Position numbers and translations under genes: made by a program. Under the pieces are notes generated by a model. That model was not told the DNA's origin. It searched no databases and was given only the letters and a program-made list of their open reading frames with translations. Positions 10,575 through 21,918 of a DNA stretch of 64,000 nt are shown here, piece by piece. The stretch is from Sporothrix humicola (lineage: Eukaryota > Ascomycota > Sordariomycetes > Ophiostomatales > Ophiostomataceae), in NCBI GenBank assembly GCA_021396245.1, contig WNYE01000049.1:248001-312000 (forward strand), written 5' to 3'. Positions within the stretch are counted from its first letter, which is position 1; the number at the start of each line of letters is the position of its first letter.

Positions 10575-12203
10575 TCAGTCGTCATCCTCCTCATCTTCGT
10601 CGCGTCGTGGCGAGTGAATGGCAGCAAAGGCGAGGTGCTTGGCGCGCATCTGCTCGTCGACCGTTGGCTGTGCCCTCAGAATGGCCGCATGAACGTCGCC
10701 AAACGAAAACGGGACATACGACAGCTCGCCGACAACATCGTCTTCCAGCATGATCGTCTTCCAGCTGCCTGGGCGCGCGCCCTCTTCATCGGGCTTGCAC
10801 GGAACCATGGTCGGTTTCCCGTCCCATGAGCTCGGCCGAAAGTGTGTGCTCCGCGTGATGGACCGCAGAGCTCGCCGCAACAGGCCCTCGACGAGACAGT
10901 GAATGTCGTAACCAGACAGACATCGTTCGGCACAGATATGGCCCAGCACCTCCATTTCTTCTTGGTCTTGGCCCTCGCTTCGCTCGCCACTGCCACCATC
11001 ACCGGTACCCCCGACGGCATGCCGCATCTTCCCCAGAGCGGCCTCCAACACCTGCCGACATGCTCTCCCGCCCGGCAAGTCGATGTGCAACTTCAAGGCG
11101 AGCCGCCGTCCAAAACCGTCGAGGTCGATATCGTGCGGCTTGTTCGTCGCGCCCACCACCAGTACCTCAGCCCGGCTGTAAATGAGGTCGCTCCACTGGT
11201 TCTTGAGCTCGTTCTGGAGGAGTTGCAGGCCGGTGCCGCCGTCGCCGCCACCGCCACGAGCTCGAGCCAGCAGGCCGTCACATTCGTCCAGCAACAGAAT
11301 CGCCGGTGCGTCTTGTCGGACTTGTCTGAACAGCGCACGCACAAACTTTTCGGCCTCGCCCACATATTTGGAGAGGACGGCACTCGCTCGAATGTCGTAC
11401 AGCGCCAGGTTGTACTGCCGGGCAAAACTGCGGACCAGCAGCGTCTTGCCGGTGCCTTGCGGCCCAAACAGAAGCAGACCCGTCGACGAGCGTTGTTTGA
11501 GCTGGCGCGTCAGATGGGGAAAGTGCAGGAAAATACAGGCAAACTCCTCGAGTGCTTCCTTGACGTCGCCCAGGCCGGCAATGTCGCTCATCTTGTAGAT
11601 GGTGTCGTCGTTCTCGTTGGCGCCCGTGATCTCGCCGCCCAGGTCGAGCTTCATGCCGCGGATGGCCTCCATGAGGGCCTTTTCGTCCTCATCGATGTTG
11701 TCGTCATCCTTGCTTTTGGGCGGCCAGCCAGACTTGCTCTGGCTTGGTCTGGTCTTGTCGTTTCCATCTCGTCCATGGCCAGTGCCAGCTCCCACATTCT
11801 GAATGTTTGGCAGTGTGTTTGCATGCCGAGATCGTTTGTTGTCGCTAGGTTTGTCATGCTTGTCGCAGCGAAAGTTCGTTTGTGTGTCTCCAGTAGGCTT
11901 CGTATCTTGCTTGTCACCTGGTGAGGTGTCTATTCCGTGTGCTTGCTCGTCTGACTGTTCTTGTCGTGTCTGACCTAGCTCTGATGATTCTGCCTGTGAC
12001 TGTGATCCTCCTGGCTGTGGACTCGAACTTCTAATGACTCCATTGACTTGGCTTCCTAAATGGCAGGCATGCTCGTACATGCCACTCATAATCAGGTGGC
12101 CATACTGGTAGAGGACGCTGAGCAGCAGGTAAAGGAACTCTTCGGATCCAGAGATGCCAGAGATCAGGCTCGACGGTGAGATGTAAACCCAAACTCGATC
12201 CAT
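10575..12203 (-). CDS. Single-domain AAA ATPase, divergent member
   Basis: An uninterrupted 542-residue frame. Residues 1-55 form a hydrophobic, helical N-terminus; 56-200 is a charged low-complexity linker. The AAA module starts at IAGLGDVKEALEEF (about 208-221), with Walker A GPQGTGKT (247-254), Walker B ILLLDECD (302-309), a sensor-1-like VVGATNKP (349-356) and a GRRL arginine-finger position (365-368). The layout matches the katanin/fidgetin/spastin/Msp1 group (IAGL/D start, KNEL-QW segment after Walker B). Two features differ: Walker B has Cys where DEID is usual, and a Gly-rich insert follows. The substrate is unknown; the family remodels protein complexes using ATP. It is divergent from the PQ-loop gene. 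Confidence 0.8.
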   Translation of the reverse strand: MDRVWVYISPSSLISGISGSEEFLYLLLSVLYQYGHLIMSGMYEHACHLGSQVNGVIRSSSPQPGGSQSQAESSELGQTRQEQSDEQAHGIDTSPGDKQDTKPTGDTQTNFRCDKHDKPSDNKRSRHANTLPNIQNVGAGTGHGRDGNDKTRPSQSKSGWPPKSKDDDNIDEDEKALMEAIRGMKLDLGGEITGANENDDTIYKMSDIAGLGDVKEALEEFACIFLHFPHLTRQLKQRSSTGLLLFGPQGTGKTLLVRSFARQYNLALYDIRASAVLSKYVGEAEKFVRALFRQVRQDAPAILLLDECDGLLARARGGGGDGGTGLQLLQNELKNQWSDLIYSRAEVLVVGATNKPHDIDLDGFGRRLALKLHIDLPGGRACRQVLEAALGKMRHAVGGTGDGGSGERSEGQDQEEMEVLGHICAERCLSGYDIHCLVEGLLRRALRSITRSTHFRPSSWDGKPTMVPCKPDEEGARPGSWKTIMLEDDVVGELSYVPFSFGDVHAAILRAQPTVDEQMRAKHLAFAAIHSPRRDEDEEDDD

Positions 12204-13274
12204 GGTGGGCTGGGCCGGCGGGGTTGTCGTCTTTCAGTGTCCAAATATGGCGATGTTCAAGTAAAGTTAATCCATGTCGTTGATATCATGTCGGCGTAGT
12301 TGGACAGTCAGAATCGCCTTAATCATCACTTCCTTAATGTCCCGGTCCGGCCTTCTTTTCATGCATTTTTGTGAGGAAAAAATGGAAAGCAATTTGTTTT
12401 ATTTTGTAGAATTTAAAAATTCAAATTAAATATCAAGCCGTCCACAAATATTTATTAAAATCTCAAGAATTTTCCTTCCTTGGAAAACATCCATCAAAAT
12501 CATCAAAACTCTCTCATTTTCTCTCAAACTTTCTTTGCTGTTCATTACTCACACTTACACGATGTCATTGAACGAACTCAACCCACCCCCCATTCACAAT
12601 CCTCAATCCCGTCTTTGCTCTTTTGGTCCCGTCTCGACGTCTGCTGTGATGGAGGGGTAGCCCCACAGTGCTTTTGACTTGGAGGCTAACACCCCTGCAA
12701 GGATGGTGGCGACCGCCCCCAAACTCTGTCTTTTTGCCCACTGAAATCAGGATTTCCCACTGTCACGAAATGGAGAAATGGGGAAGTGGGGGAGCTACCA
12801 ATCCACTAACACCGCTAAGCTGGAAAGCTCGACCACACAGAAACAGTAAACGAAGCCTAAACCAAACAAGCTAAATTGGCGACTTTATCGCAAGCTTCTT
12901 TCTTTCATGCAGGCCTTTACACTCTGGCAAGGTAGGATCGTCTTGAACTCGTCGTATTAGTGTTGTAGTGCCTTTCCGGACCGTGTTTGTGATATCGGAC
13001 CGTGTTTTAGTCTCTTTTGGAGCGTTTTGTGCCCAATTCTTGCCTGGTATTGTCTCCTTCCCCTCGTTCTTGAGTCGTGCTTTCCACGCTTTCCATCGCT
13101 CCTGCTTCATCTGACCACGCTCCTCTCCGCTACCGGACCGCCCTGCTACAATGCCTTATCAACAACCTCGTGGCCAGTAGAAGGAACAAGCGTAGGCTAA
13201 ACCTTCTTGGCCATCTTACACTTTTTTCGTTTTTGGTCTCGTCTTCGACTCGGCCCTCTCTCTTCCCACCCACA
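12204..13274. promoter_or_regulatory. Divergent intergenic region, AAA ATPase / PQ-loop gene
   Basis: 1,071 bp. 12360-12480 is A+T-rich. From about 13080 to 13270 the plus strand is pyrimidine-rich and ends in the CACAATGG start context of the PQ-loop gene. Small ORFs on both strands show no recognisable protein. An upstream in-frame extension of the PQ-loop ORF (from 13077) looks like 5' leader rather than protein. Confidence 0.4.
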
Positions 13275-14224
13275 ATGGCCCCCCAGACAACAATCCCCCT
13301 GTCGGCCACGGTGCTGGGCCTCGTGGGCACCATCTTTTGGAGCATTCAGCTCATCCCGCAAATCTGGAAGAGCTACCGCACAAAGGACACAGAGGGCCTG
13401 CCGTCGGCCATGATGCTGCTATGGGGCCTTTCAGGCCTGCCTTTTGGCGCCTATGCCATTCTCCAGAATTTCAACATTCCCCTCCAGGTGCAGCCACAGT
13501 TCTTTGCCCTCTTTTGTCTCACAAGCTGGGCGCAAGTCCAGCACTATTCAAAGTGGGGCCAATAAGCTCTCCCCCCAAAACACAATGTCAATACACTAAC
13601 ACCACCCTTAGCAAATGGAGCGTCACAAAATCAGCGCTGGCGCTGTGCGGGTTGTTGACGATTGTCGCCGCCGGCCAGCTGCTGTTTGTCTTTTTGTGCC
13701 GGCACCCCTACATTACCGGCAACGCTTCGGCGACGGCGTTTGTCCGCGCCGTCGGCATCATTGCCTGCATCATGATCATTGTCGGCTACGTCCCGATTCC
13801 GCCAGAGCTGCTGCTGAGACGAGGCCGCGTCGTCGGCATTTCTCTTTTGTTCCTGCTGGTGGACTGGCTCGGCGCCGCCCTGTCGCTGTGCTCTTTGGCC
13901 CTCCAAGAGTCGTTTGACGTTACCTTTGGCATTCTGTACGGCCTCGTCGTCGTGATCGAGGGCTCCGTGTTCATCGCACACGGTGTCTGGCTGCTCCGGA
14001 CACGGCGGCTGCGGAAACGGGCGGCGGCGGCCGGGCAGTCCTTTGACGAGTTTCCGGAAGCCGTGGCGTGGCAGAAGCGGGGGTCGGTCGACGTGACGTT
14101 TCCAACGCTGTGGCGGCGGCTGGCTACAAGTGTGGCGAGTGTGATGGGACGGAAAACAGCCAAAGAGCGACAAGAGGGGGAAGAAGAGATGGAGACGGCA
14201 ACGTCGTGCGAGCGGACCGTGTGA
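13275..14224 (+). CDS. PQ-loop repeat membrane protein (2 exons)
   Basis: Exons are 13275-13552 and 13612-14224; the 59-nt intron has donor GTGGGG, CTAAC branch site and TTAG acceptor, giving 296 residues. There are seven likely membrane helices. The first PQ-loop is LIPQIW (residues about 27-32); the second repeat reads VGYVPIPPELL, with Pro-Pro in place of Pro-Gln, followed by RRGRVVG. The C-terminus is basic and cytosolic in character. The family includes lysosomal/vacuolar amino-acid exporters and related transporters; the substrate cannot be named here. The start at 13275 was chosen because it begins the first hydrophobic repeat and has a good fungal initiation context. Confidence 0.82.
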
Positions 14225-15050
14225 GGAGAGAGGAGATCGAGACTCAGACTGAGGGTGGGCATGGGGTCCGACTTACACAGGGATTGACATAGAGGCGGCA
14301 TGGAGACAAGACGGGGATATAGATGGAGACTGGTCGAGACTGGGGACTGTGGACCGGCATTGCCGCCTGCATGATCGTGTGTTGTGCCTGCATGGCATGT
14401 CTTGGTCGACTCATGTCTGAGTCTTGACTGGATACTCTGGGTCTTGAGCTGGAGCAGGTGGGCAAGATGCCGCGTTCCGTCAACCGTGTTGCTGGGACAG
14501 ATTACGCGGACAGTCAGTCACAGGCACTGAGTCGCACAGTCACACGAGCGGCTAAGACGCATGAAGCACGAAATTGTACATAGCACACAACACCATATAC
14601 CAGCATTGTGATAGGCGCATTTGATACCCACATACTTGATCTGATTCCATCTCATTTCGGTTACTAGACTATGCTGCAAGACTCGGCCATATACCTGTTT
14701 CGATCCTTTTATGTCCCTTTTATTTCCTATTTGGATATTGGCTATATGTATGCGTGTAAGTGATGTAGGCGTTGTGAGTTCTGTATTGTGAGTGGTCGCC
14801 TCTTATAGCCAAAATTACTAAAAGCGGCTCAAAGTCATGTGAACAATCTCATATGCGAGGCTGTGACCAACTACCCAAGGACTTGTGGGACAACATAAAG
14901 TGTGTAAATATAATATTAATTCGATTATGAGTGTTATTTTCAGAATATGAACAGGGTGGAAAGTAACAACAGATATTTTGGTTCTGTTCCCCAAGATGGA
15001 GAACGTCACATCACTAACTCTTCTTTTCTCGCCAAAACGTCAACAATCAC
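14225..15050. other. Convergent 3' region, PQ-loop gene / sugar transporter
   Basis: 826 bp between two stop codons. It holds 3' untranslated sequence; 14540-15010 is A+T-rich with several AATATA/TATAAT-like words that could be polyadenylation signals. No gene is seen. Confidence 0.4.
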
Positions 15051-17028
15051 TTAGACGCTGGTGTGGTCCGACTCGACGTGCTCGGCAGCGGCCGTCTTCT
15101 CGGCCAGAAAACCGGCACCGCTGCCGGCCGCACCGCCGTGCTTGAGCTCCTCGGCGGTGATTAGGCCGTACTCCAAAGCAATGCGCTCCATGTCCTCGAC
15201 CGACAGCTTGGGCAGCTCCTTGGCGGCCCTGACGTAGGACATTTTCTCGGTGTAGCCCTTGGCAAAGATGAGGTCGATTTCCTCGAGGGTGCGGTGCGAG
15301 GTCTCGGGGTAGAAGAAATAGATGAACGGGATCGACACAAAGTTGACGGCGCCAAAGAACAGGTAGGTGCCCCAACCAATGTTGGAGACCATGATCGGCG
15401 TGACCATGACCACCAAGAAATTCATGGACCAGTTGACGACGTTGGCGGCGGCGGCGCCCTTGGCACGGGTGCGCAGCGGGTTGATTTCGGTGGCGTAGAG
15501 CCAGGGGACCGTGAGGTAGGTGGCGCCAAAGACGGCAATGTACAAGAACAAACCAAACATGGCGCCGTTGGAGGCGGTCGGGCTGTTGGGGATGATGCAG
15601 GCAAACGTAATGACCATGGCGATGCACTGGCCGGTGGAGCCGATCAAGAACAGCTTACGGCGGCCGACGCGCTCAACGGCCCAGAAGGAGATGAGCGAGA
15701 AGAGGGCATACACAACCATGTTGATGCCGCCGAGCAGCAGACTGTACTCGGCAGACTTGCCGAGGGACGACTGCACCAGAATGGGGACGTAGTAGATGAC
15801 AGCTGCAGAGAGTGTTAGTAATCATTCAAAACATAAAATGTGCGCAGAGGAGGAAGGTACGATGGGGTAGTGCAATGTTTTCGGAAGGAGCGATGCTAGC
15901 GGTCGCTGAAGGCCAAACGGGAAGGCACGCTTGTAAAGCGGCCCCACCCGCCCGCAAACCCGACCAAAACGCATCGCATCGAACCAAAAACATCACGAAA
16001 CCAAATAAAACAACGGGAAACGCAAGAAAAGCAAGAAAATCACGTGATGGGGCCTACCGTTGCAGCCTCCGATTTGTTGGATCAGTTGTGATGAAATACC
16101 AAGCAACAGGCGGCGGAAGTGTTGCGAGGGACCGCCGGACGTGAGGTCACGAAGGCGGAACTGCTTGCCGACTTGGTTCTCGAGGGCGATGGCGTCCAGG
16201 ATAGCCCTCAAATCTGACTGGGTCTGCTTGCTGTTGATGGGCTCGTCGTTGACACAGGCCATGACGCGGGCGGCCTCGTCAAGCTGCTCGTTCTTGCACA
16301 GCCAGCGGGGCGACTCGGGCACAAAGAGGACACCGATCATGTAGACGCTGCAGAGGACGATCTGGAAGGCAATGGGAAAGCGCCAGGTGAACGAAGAGTC
16401 GTAGTTGCGCACGCCGTAATTCAACCAGTAGGACAGCATGGTACCGGTGGCAATGAGACCGGTCTCGAGGCACACCAACGAACCGCGCGACGAACGCGAC
16501 AGCTCGGCCTGCAGGACGGGCATTGTGGCCATGTTGACGCCGTTGCCGGCGCCGGTGACGATACGGCCGACCAGGAACTGGGCAAAAGCGCCCTTGGACT
16601 GGCTGCTGCCGAGGGAGCCGTCGCCCTTGTTGAAAGTGGTGACCTGGATAATGACACCGAGAACGACAAGAAGACCGCCAATCTCACAGAGCTTGCGGCG
16701 GCCGAGGGCGTCACCGAGGGCCATGGACAGAAGAGCGCCGATGAGACAGCCGATGTCGTAAATGGCAACCGTGAAGCCTAGCAGGGTTGAGTTGCCGTTG
16801 ACCTGGGGTAGCGTGCTGAGCCACTCCTTGGTCGAGATAACGCCCGACATGACGCCTGACAAGTTAGCAGATATTCATTTTGATTGTTCATTGGGAGGAC
16901 CTACCCTGATCGTAACCGACGAGGACGAAGCCAAAGGTCAGGATGATGGAGACGGCATAGGCCAGCGGCGTGCCGCTGAGGCCCATGTACTTGGGCACAT
17001 TGTTCTTGGTGGACGCCAAGAAGACCAT
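15051..17028 (-). CDS. MFS sugar transporter (3 exons)
   Basis: Exons are 17028-16905, 16855-16058 and 15802-15051, with introns of 49 nt (GTAGGT...TCAG) and 255 nt (GTAGGC...GCAG). The joined protein has 557 residues and 12 predicted helices. Sugar-porter signatures are in order: YDQG at the end of helix 1 region, GRRKL after helix 2, PESPRWL before the central loop, QQIGGCN in helix 7, VPWLYATEINPLRTR after helix 10 and FYPETSHRTLEEID at the end of helix 12. These match fungal hexose/high-affinity glucose-type or quinate-type permeases of the plasma membrane; the exact sugar is not readable. Splicing restores the GCNAVIYY segment across intron 2. The C-terminal tail is short and acidic. Confidence 0.88.
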
Positions 17029-18549
17029 TGTGAAGGTGTGTGAGTGTACGTATGATAGGGGTAAAGGGTAAACAAAAGAAATTATAAGGTGATGAAGTGA
17101 TATGAAATGACAGTCGAGATCAAGCCAGCTATAAGGAAAGACACGATACACTCTCTGGAATAGAAAGGAATGAAGACAGAAAACAAAAAGAAATCAAAAC
17201 AAGGGGCCAAGACAGGATCAACGCGCGACCATGCGATGCTCTATATACAAGTCATGGGCGGATGCAACGACAAAGGGATGGCGACAAGGACGTGGACGTG
17301 GACAAAAGGGGATGTAGCCAAGGAGTACGAGTACGGGGTAGAAGCCGGGGTACGGAGACGCGTACGGGGAAGAGAGAGTAGAGAGAGGAGGACAGAGAAG
17401 AGAAGAGAGGAGGCGATCGAAAATGGCGATCAACAGTAATCGGCTGTTTGCTCAAGAGAGAGAGAGAGAGCGTGAGCGCATCGTAGAGAGAGGCAAAGAA
17501 GGGCCAGCCGTGATGGTCAGCGATTGACAAACAAAACAAGGAAGACAGAGTAGAGTCGGCCGAGTCAATCAAAATCGCAAGAGTCAAGAACAGATCGAAC
17601 GACAAAGATTGCACTGTCTGGCCTTTCAGACTTGACGTCGGGGCCGCAATTGGGCGGCCAACTGCTTGTGGTCAAGCGCACGCCACATATGCAGAAAACG
17701 CAGAAAAAAACGCGACAGCCAACACCAAAAACGCCAAAGACGGCCGACAAAAAATGGGAAATTTGGTGTGTCGCACGCCGCATGTCAGTCTTGACTCAAT
17801 CGCAAACCCGGTCCGGGTTGACAGTGACATAGCCCCGGTCTGCCGGGTTTTAGTCTGTTTTTTGTCGTCCTGGTGTCCTTTGGGGTATGGGGTCTGGGGT
17901 ATGACCCATGGGGAGGGAACAAAGAGGGGAACCGCATGGGGCGAGGACGGGGAGAGACAAAACACGGGGCGATCAAGACAAGACGGGCAGGACGGAAGAC
18001 GAATGAGCAAAGGAGCAATAGTGGCACGCCCCGAGTCGGCGACACAACAATACGAGAGAACACAGAGAAAGTGAAGAGGACAGAAAATCAATTGAATTCA
18101 TTGCCAGAGTTATTGTCTTGCCAAGGCGCCAGGATCATGGTCTGGGGAAAAGCAGACTAAAACACGGCAAAAGTCGAAAAAGTCTAGAAGCAACAAAGGA
18201 AGGAGGAAGACTCTTGCCAAAAATGCAGGCACAGCAGGGAGACGGACGGCCATGCGGGGAATGATAGCCGGGTCCTTGATCATGGAGCCGTGAGTACACA
18301 CACACAAAAGAAAGAGGCAACACGGCCGGAGGACTCTCGGAAATAATGTACTAACACTGTAGGTCACTGAAAATCCAAGATGCAAATCTGTGTAAATCCA
18401 GGCTGTAATTCACGGACCAAAATAAACTGGATTAAACAAGAACTACTGACTACTCCAACAATCACGGCCGGCCCGTCCTTTGGTTTGCCTTGTGCTCACT
18501 CTCTAGTCCCCGTCCTCCGGTCCTGTCTTTTTTGATCGTCGTGTCGTGT
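17029..18549. promoter_or_regulatory. Long upstream region of the sugar transporter
   Basis: 1,521 bp between the transporter start codon and the stop codon of the copper ATPase. It is purine-rich on the plus strand (so CT-rich in the transporter's sense), with a GA microsatellite near 17456-17470 and a CA run near 18297-18307. Short ORFs on both strands are low complexity. No gene is seen. Confidence 0.45.
17241..17247 (-). promoter_or_regulatory. Possible TATA box of the sugar transporter
   Basis: On the minus strand the word is TATATAG, about 213 bp upstream of the start codon at 17028, followed by the CT-rich tract usual at fungal transcription starts. Position and sequence fit, but fungal TATA use is variable. 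Confidence 0.4.
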
Positions 18550-21099
18550 TTACTCCTCCTGCTTATACTTCCCAGCGAGATAGCGCCGCAGGGCCAGTCC
18601 GCTGAGTGTGACAGACAGCGACGAAAACGACATCATGGCGGCCGCCATGGGTGGTGTTAGTCTGACTCCCAATGGCTCGCCTAAGCCAACAGCAAGACTG
18701 ACAGCGACAACATTGTAAGCGAGTGCCCAGACCAAGTTAGCATAGACGCAGCGTAGAGTGGTGCGTGACAAGTCTCGGAGAGTGACGAGTCGGCCCAGCT
18801 GGTGGGCGTGCAACAAAAGAACACCACCGCCGGCCGCGAGACATTTTGTTCCGTGGGCGAGCATGACGCCAACGTCGGCAGCGGCGAGTGCAGGTGCATC
18901 GTTGAGGCCGTCGCCGACCATCATCACGACTCTCTCCGAAGACTGTAGACTCTGGATATGCTTCAACTTCTGGTCGGGCGTGGCTGCAGCACCTGCGACG
19001 GGAATACTGAGCGCCTTGCTGATTCTCGAGGCCTCACCTGCACCATCACCGGTCAGCATGCTGACATGTAGGCCGCGGCGGCGGAGGGCGGCCAGGGTCT
19101 GGAGGGCGTCGGTCTTTGGCTTGTCGTGCAGCGTCAGAGTGGCGGCCCAGGCGTTGTCGACACCGACAAAGACGCGGGAGCCATTCTCATCCACGGCTGG
19201 TGAAGCATCAGTCGGAATGCCCTGGACGCCTGATTCGCTGAGATATGTCCTGCTGCCGACAACAACGTGTCTCACCTCACCATCCTGGAGGGTGACCGTA
19301 CATTGAACACCCCGGCCAGGCACGGTCTCCAAGTCAGAAACACGCCCGCCGCCTGCCCTGAATTCTCTCCACTTGTCCTCGCCGCACAGGGGCAGCATGT
19401 ACCGGAAGACGGCCGAGGCCAACGGGTGGCTCGCCATGGCGTCGATCTCGGCGGCGCAGATGAGGGCCGACAGTGACTGCATATCGTCCTTCCAGTTCTC
19501 TTGCAAATCAACCTCTGTGACTTCTGGCGTGCCTCTCGTCAGAGTGCCTGTCTTGTCCAAGACGACATGTGTCGTGGCCGCAGCCCTCTCCATTGTCTCG
19601 GCTCCCTGCAGCATCAGGATGCCGTTCTGCCAGGCGACGTCGATGCCGGCCATGACTGCACAGGGGACGGCCAACCCTAAAGCGCAAGGACAGGCGGCGG
19701 CCAGGACGACCATCAATTTTTCGGCGGCGGCGGAGAGCATGGCAGAGAGACCGTCGGCAGAATGACGGCTGGCATGGAAGAAGGCGGCACAGACGGCCAC
19801 GCCCAGAACAACAGACACAAAGTACTGTGTGATGCCGTCAATCTTCTTCTGTGCGGCCGGTTTTGATGCGAGAGCGCCTTCGACGCGGCTCACAAGTTGC
19901 GCCAAAAAGGACCCGCCGTTCTCGTCGCCTGTGACGACGGCCGCTCTGAGCAGGCCAGGACCGTTTTTGGATCCTGCCAGCAGTCGGTCGCCGACGCCCT
20001 TGGGCCGTGGACGCGCCTCGCCGGTGACAATGGCTTCGTTGGCGTGGGAGGTGCCCGACACGACGTAGCTGTCGCAGGGAATGAGGCGGTAGGGGTGCAC
20101 CAGGATCTCGTCACCAGGGCGGACAAGGTGGGCGGGTATTCGTCGACGATGCGTAGCAGGCTTTGTTGTGGTAGACTTTGTTGTCTCCTCTGTCTTTAGT
20201 GGTGCCAGTTCGACAGTAGCTGTCTGCTCCAGCAGGGCATACAGTCCTGTAAACGAGCGCGTCGCCCTTCGCCTCGACAGCAAGTCCATGTACCGCCCAA
20301 GACTGACAATCAGCAGCACGCCCAGAATGCTGTCGTAGTGCGTGCCGACCGCGGACGATCCAACGACGCGGGCAGCTCCGAGAAGAATGCCGACGACGGT
20401 CGACGCCGTAATCAGAGTGTGCATCGTCGCCCGACCGCTCTTGGCCGCCTTCCATGCCGACTCCAGAATCCACCGTGCATGTGTCCAGACCGCGGTCATA
20501 GTCAACCCCAGGAGAATGATCGAACGCAATCTCTCCACAGCGGGAATACTGGTCGTCCAGCCGCTCAGACGGGCCCCTGTCCCCAGTCCAAAGACAGCCG
20601 TCGCGTACTTGCCCAGCCCGTTTAGCGTCGCTTTCAGGCGGGCCAGCTCATCCGTGTGCTGCAGCATGGCCAGCCGGATCGCCGGCGGCGGGGCGTCACA
20701 GCCGGCGTGCACGGCGCCGTAGCCGGCGTCTTCAATGGCAGACACAACCGCTTTCGTGATGGTATCGTTGGATGGTTTCGACAGAAAAACTCGGGCTTCT
20801 TGGAGAGCTAGACTGACCTGCACGTCCTCGACGCCGTCGACCTCCCGCAACGCCTGCTCGACGACACCGACACACGCGCCGCAGGTCATGCCAGACACTG
20901 TCACCAGAAGCAGGGGAGTGACTGTCTCTCTCTCACCGCCAACCCGCTTCTCGTCCACCACCCCGAATTCGTCGCCGTACTCGCCGCCATAGGTGGGCGT
21001 GACTTGGTCGTTGTACTGAATGTCCAGACCGATATCCAGGGCGTCGGCGCTGCGCAGGATGAACGCAATCATCGACGCCGCAATATAGCAGCAGGCCAT
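18550..21099 (-). CDS. P1B-type copper-transporting ATPase
   Basis: I chose the ATG at 21099 (849 residues) rather than the in-frame ATG at 21219, since the extra 40 residues are low complexity and the shorter start sits next to the divergent promoter. Residues about 65-130 form one heavy-metal-associated domain with GMTCGAC (Cys73, Cys76). Membrane segments follow, then the actuator motif TGE (359-361), the CPC metal-binding helix ACPCALGLA (470-472 for CPC), the phosphorylation site DKTGT (Asp515), an HP motif (SHPLA), TGDG, and GDGLNDAP. Together these define a Cu(I)/Ag(I)-exporting or Golgi-loading P1B-1 ATPase. The protein is shorter at the N-terminus than Ccc2/ATP7-type pumps and has only one HMA domain. 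It is divergent from the LDI-like gene. Confidence 0.9.
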   Translation of the reverse strand: MACCYIAASMIAFILRSADALDIGLDIQYNDQVTPTYGGEYGDEFGVVDEKRVGGERETVTPLLLVTVSGMTCGACVGVVEQALREVDGVEDVQVSLALQEARVFLSKPSNDTITKAVVSAIEDAGYGAVHAGCDAPPPAIRLAMLQHTDELARLKATLNGLGKYATAVFGLGTGARLSGWTTSIPAVERLRSIILLGLTMTAVWTHARWILESAWKAAKSGRATMHTLITASTVVGILLGAARVVGSSAVGTHYDSILGVLLIVSLGRYMDLLSRRRATRSFTGLYALLEQTATVELAPLKTEETTKSTTTKPATHRRRIPAHLVRPGDEILVHPYRLIPCDSYVVSGTSHANEAIVTGEARPRPKGVGDRLLAGSKNGPGLLRAAVVTGDENGGSFLAQLVSRVEGALASKPAAQKKIDGITQYFVSVVLGVAVCAAFFHASRHSADGLSAMLSAAAEKLMVVLAAACPCALGLAVPCAVMAGIDVAWQNGILMLQGAETMERAAATTHVVLDKTGTLTRGTPEVTEVDLQENWKDDMQSLSALICAAEIDAMASHPLASAVFRYMLPLCGEDKWREFRAGGGRVSDLETVPGRGVQCTVTLQDGEVRHVVVGSRTYLSESGVQGIPTDASPAVDENGSRVFVGVDNAWAATLTLHDKPKTDALQTLAALRRRGLHVSMLTGDGAGEASRISKALSIPVAGAAATPDQKLKHIQSLQSSERVVMMVGDGLNDAPALAAADVGVMLAHGTKCLAAGGGVLLLHAHQLGRLVTLRDLSRTTLRCVYANLVWALAYNVVAVSLAVGLGEPLGVRLTPPMAAAMMSFSSLSVTLSGLALRRYLAGKYKQEE

Positions 21100-21918
21100 G
21101 GTGGGGTTGTGTGGGCTTGTTCGTATGTGTCCTTTTCTTTCTGTTTTTGAATTAAGATTTTGTGCTCGATGTCTTGATGTTGTGCTGTGATGTTCTTTGT
21201 CAACAGCACTCTGCTGCACAGCATGAGATAGTCTATGAGATAGTCGTTGAGGTTCTCCGGAGTCTGGCCTGAGTTGTCGTTGTGAGTCTCACAGCTATCG
21301 AGAGTCCCAGCTGACAGACCCACCTCTCAGCAATCCACTTCCACCGCACTCCGTTCTCCGTTTCTTCTCTGCCTCTCCTCCGTCCTTGTCACATCTTATG
21401 TGCCCCTCCATTCGTCCGCCCCGCCATAGCATATCGGCGTCATCTTTTTCTCCTCTTTTGTGTTCATTTTCTTTTTTTTTTCTTGTCTGCGTCCATCTGC
21501 CTTCACATGGTTGCCGTCTTTGTGCCGTCTTCACAGCCCCCAATTTTAGAAACTCCACTAGCGACTTACACAGCAAGATACCCCCAAAACCTCAAAGACA
21601 CTCCAAGAATGACCACTCATAACTCTCAAAGACGGCCGGACCGGGCCCACATTCCTGTTTCAGACAGCTTTTTTGACGTCGCTCAACGACAGACTCCACT
21701 CTCCACTGCTCCGACTGCTCGACATGCACAGCTCGACATTCAACATCTATAAGATGTCTTCATTTGTGTTGAAATCATGAATTTTGAAAGAAGAAAAAAC
21801 CATGAACAACAAGCTCCTGGTTGACAAACAGACCAGTACGAGCAGACATCAAAATCGACAAAGATATCGACACAGACACGACACTCCCACCTGCCGTCGC
21901 TACCTCGGACACCGCACA
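21100..21918. promoter_or_regulatory. Divergent promoter region, copper ATPase / LDI-like gene
   Basis: 819 bp. 21380-21520 is T/C-rich on the plus strand. A TATA-like word lies on the plus strand at 21747-21754. Short ORFs show nothing protein-like. The shared region could allow coordinated expression, but the two products have no obvious common pathway. Confidence 0.45.
21747..21754 (+). promoter_or_regulatory. Possible TATA box of the LDI-like gene
   Basis: The word CTATAAGA lies about 170 bp upstream of the start codon at 21919. It is within the usual fungal range, with no further support. Confidence 0.35.

Noticed and set aside
12871..13110. 79-codon Lys-rich ORF upstream of the PQ-loop gene
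   Set aside because: Low-complexity basic composition in a promoter region, with no homologue recognised.
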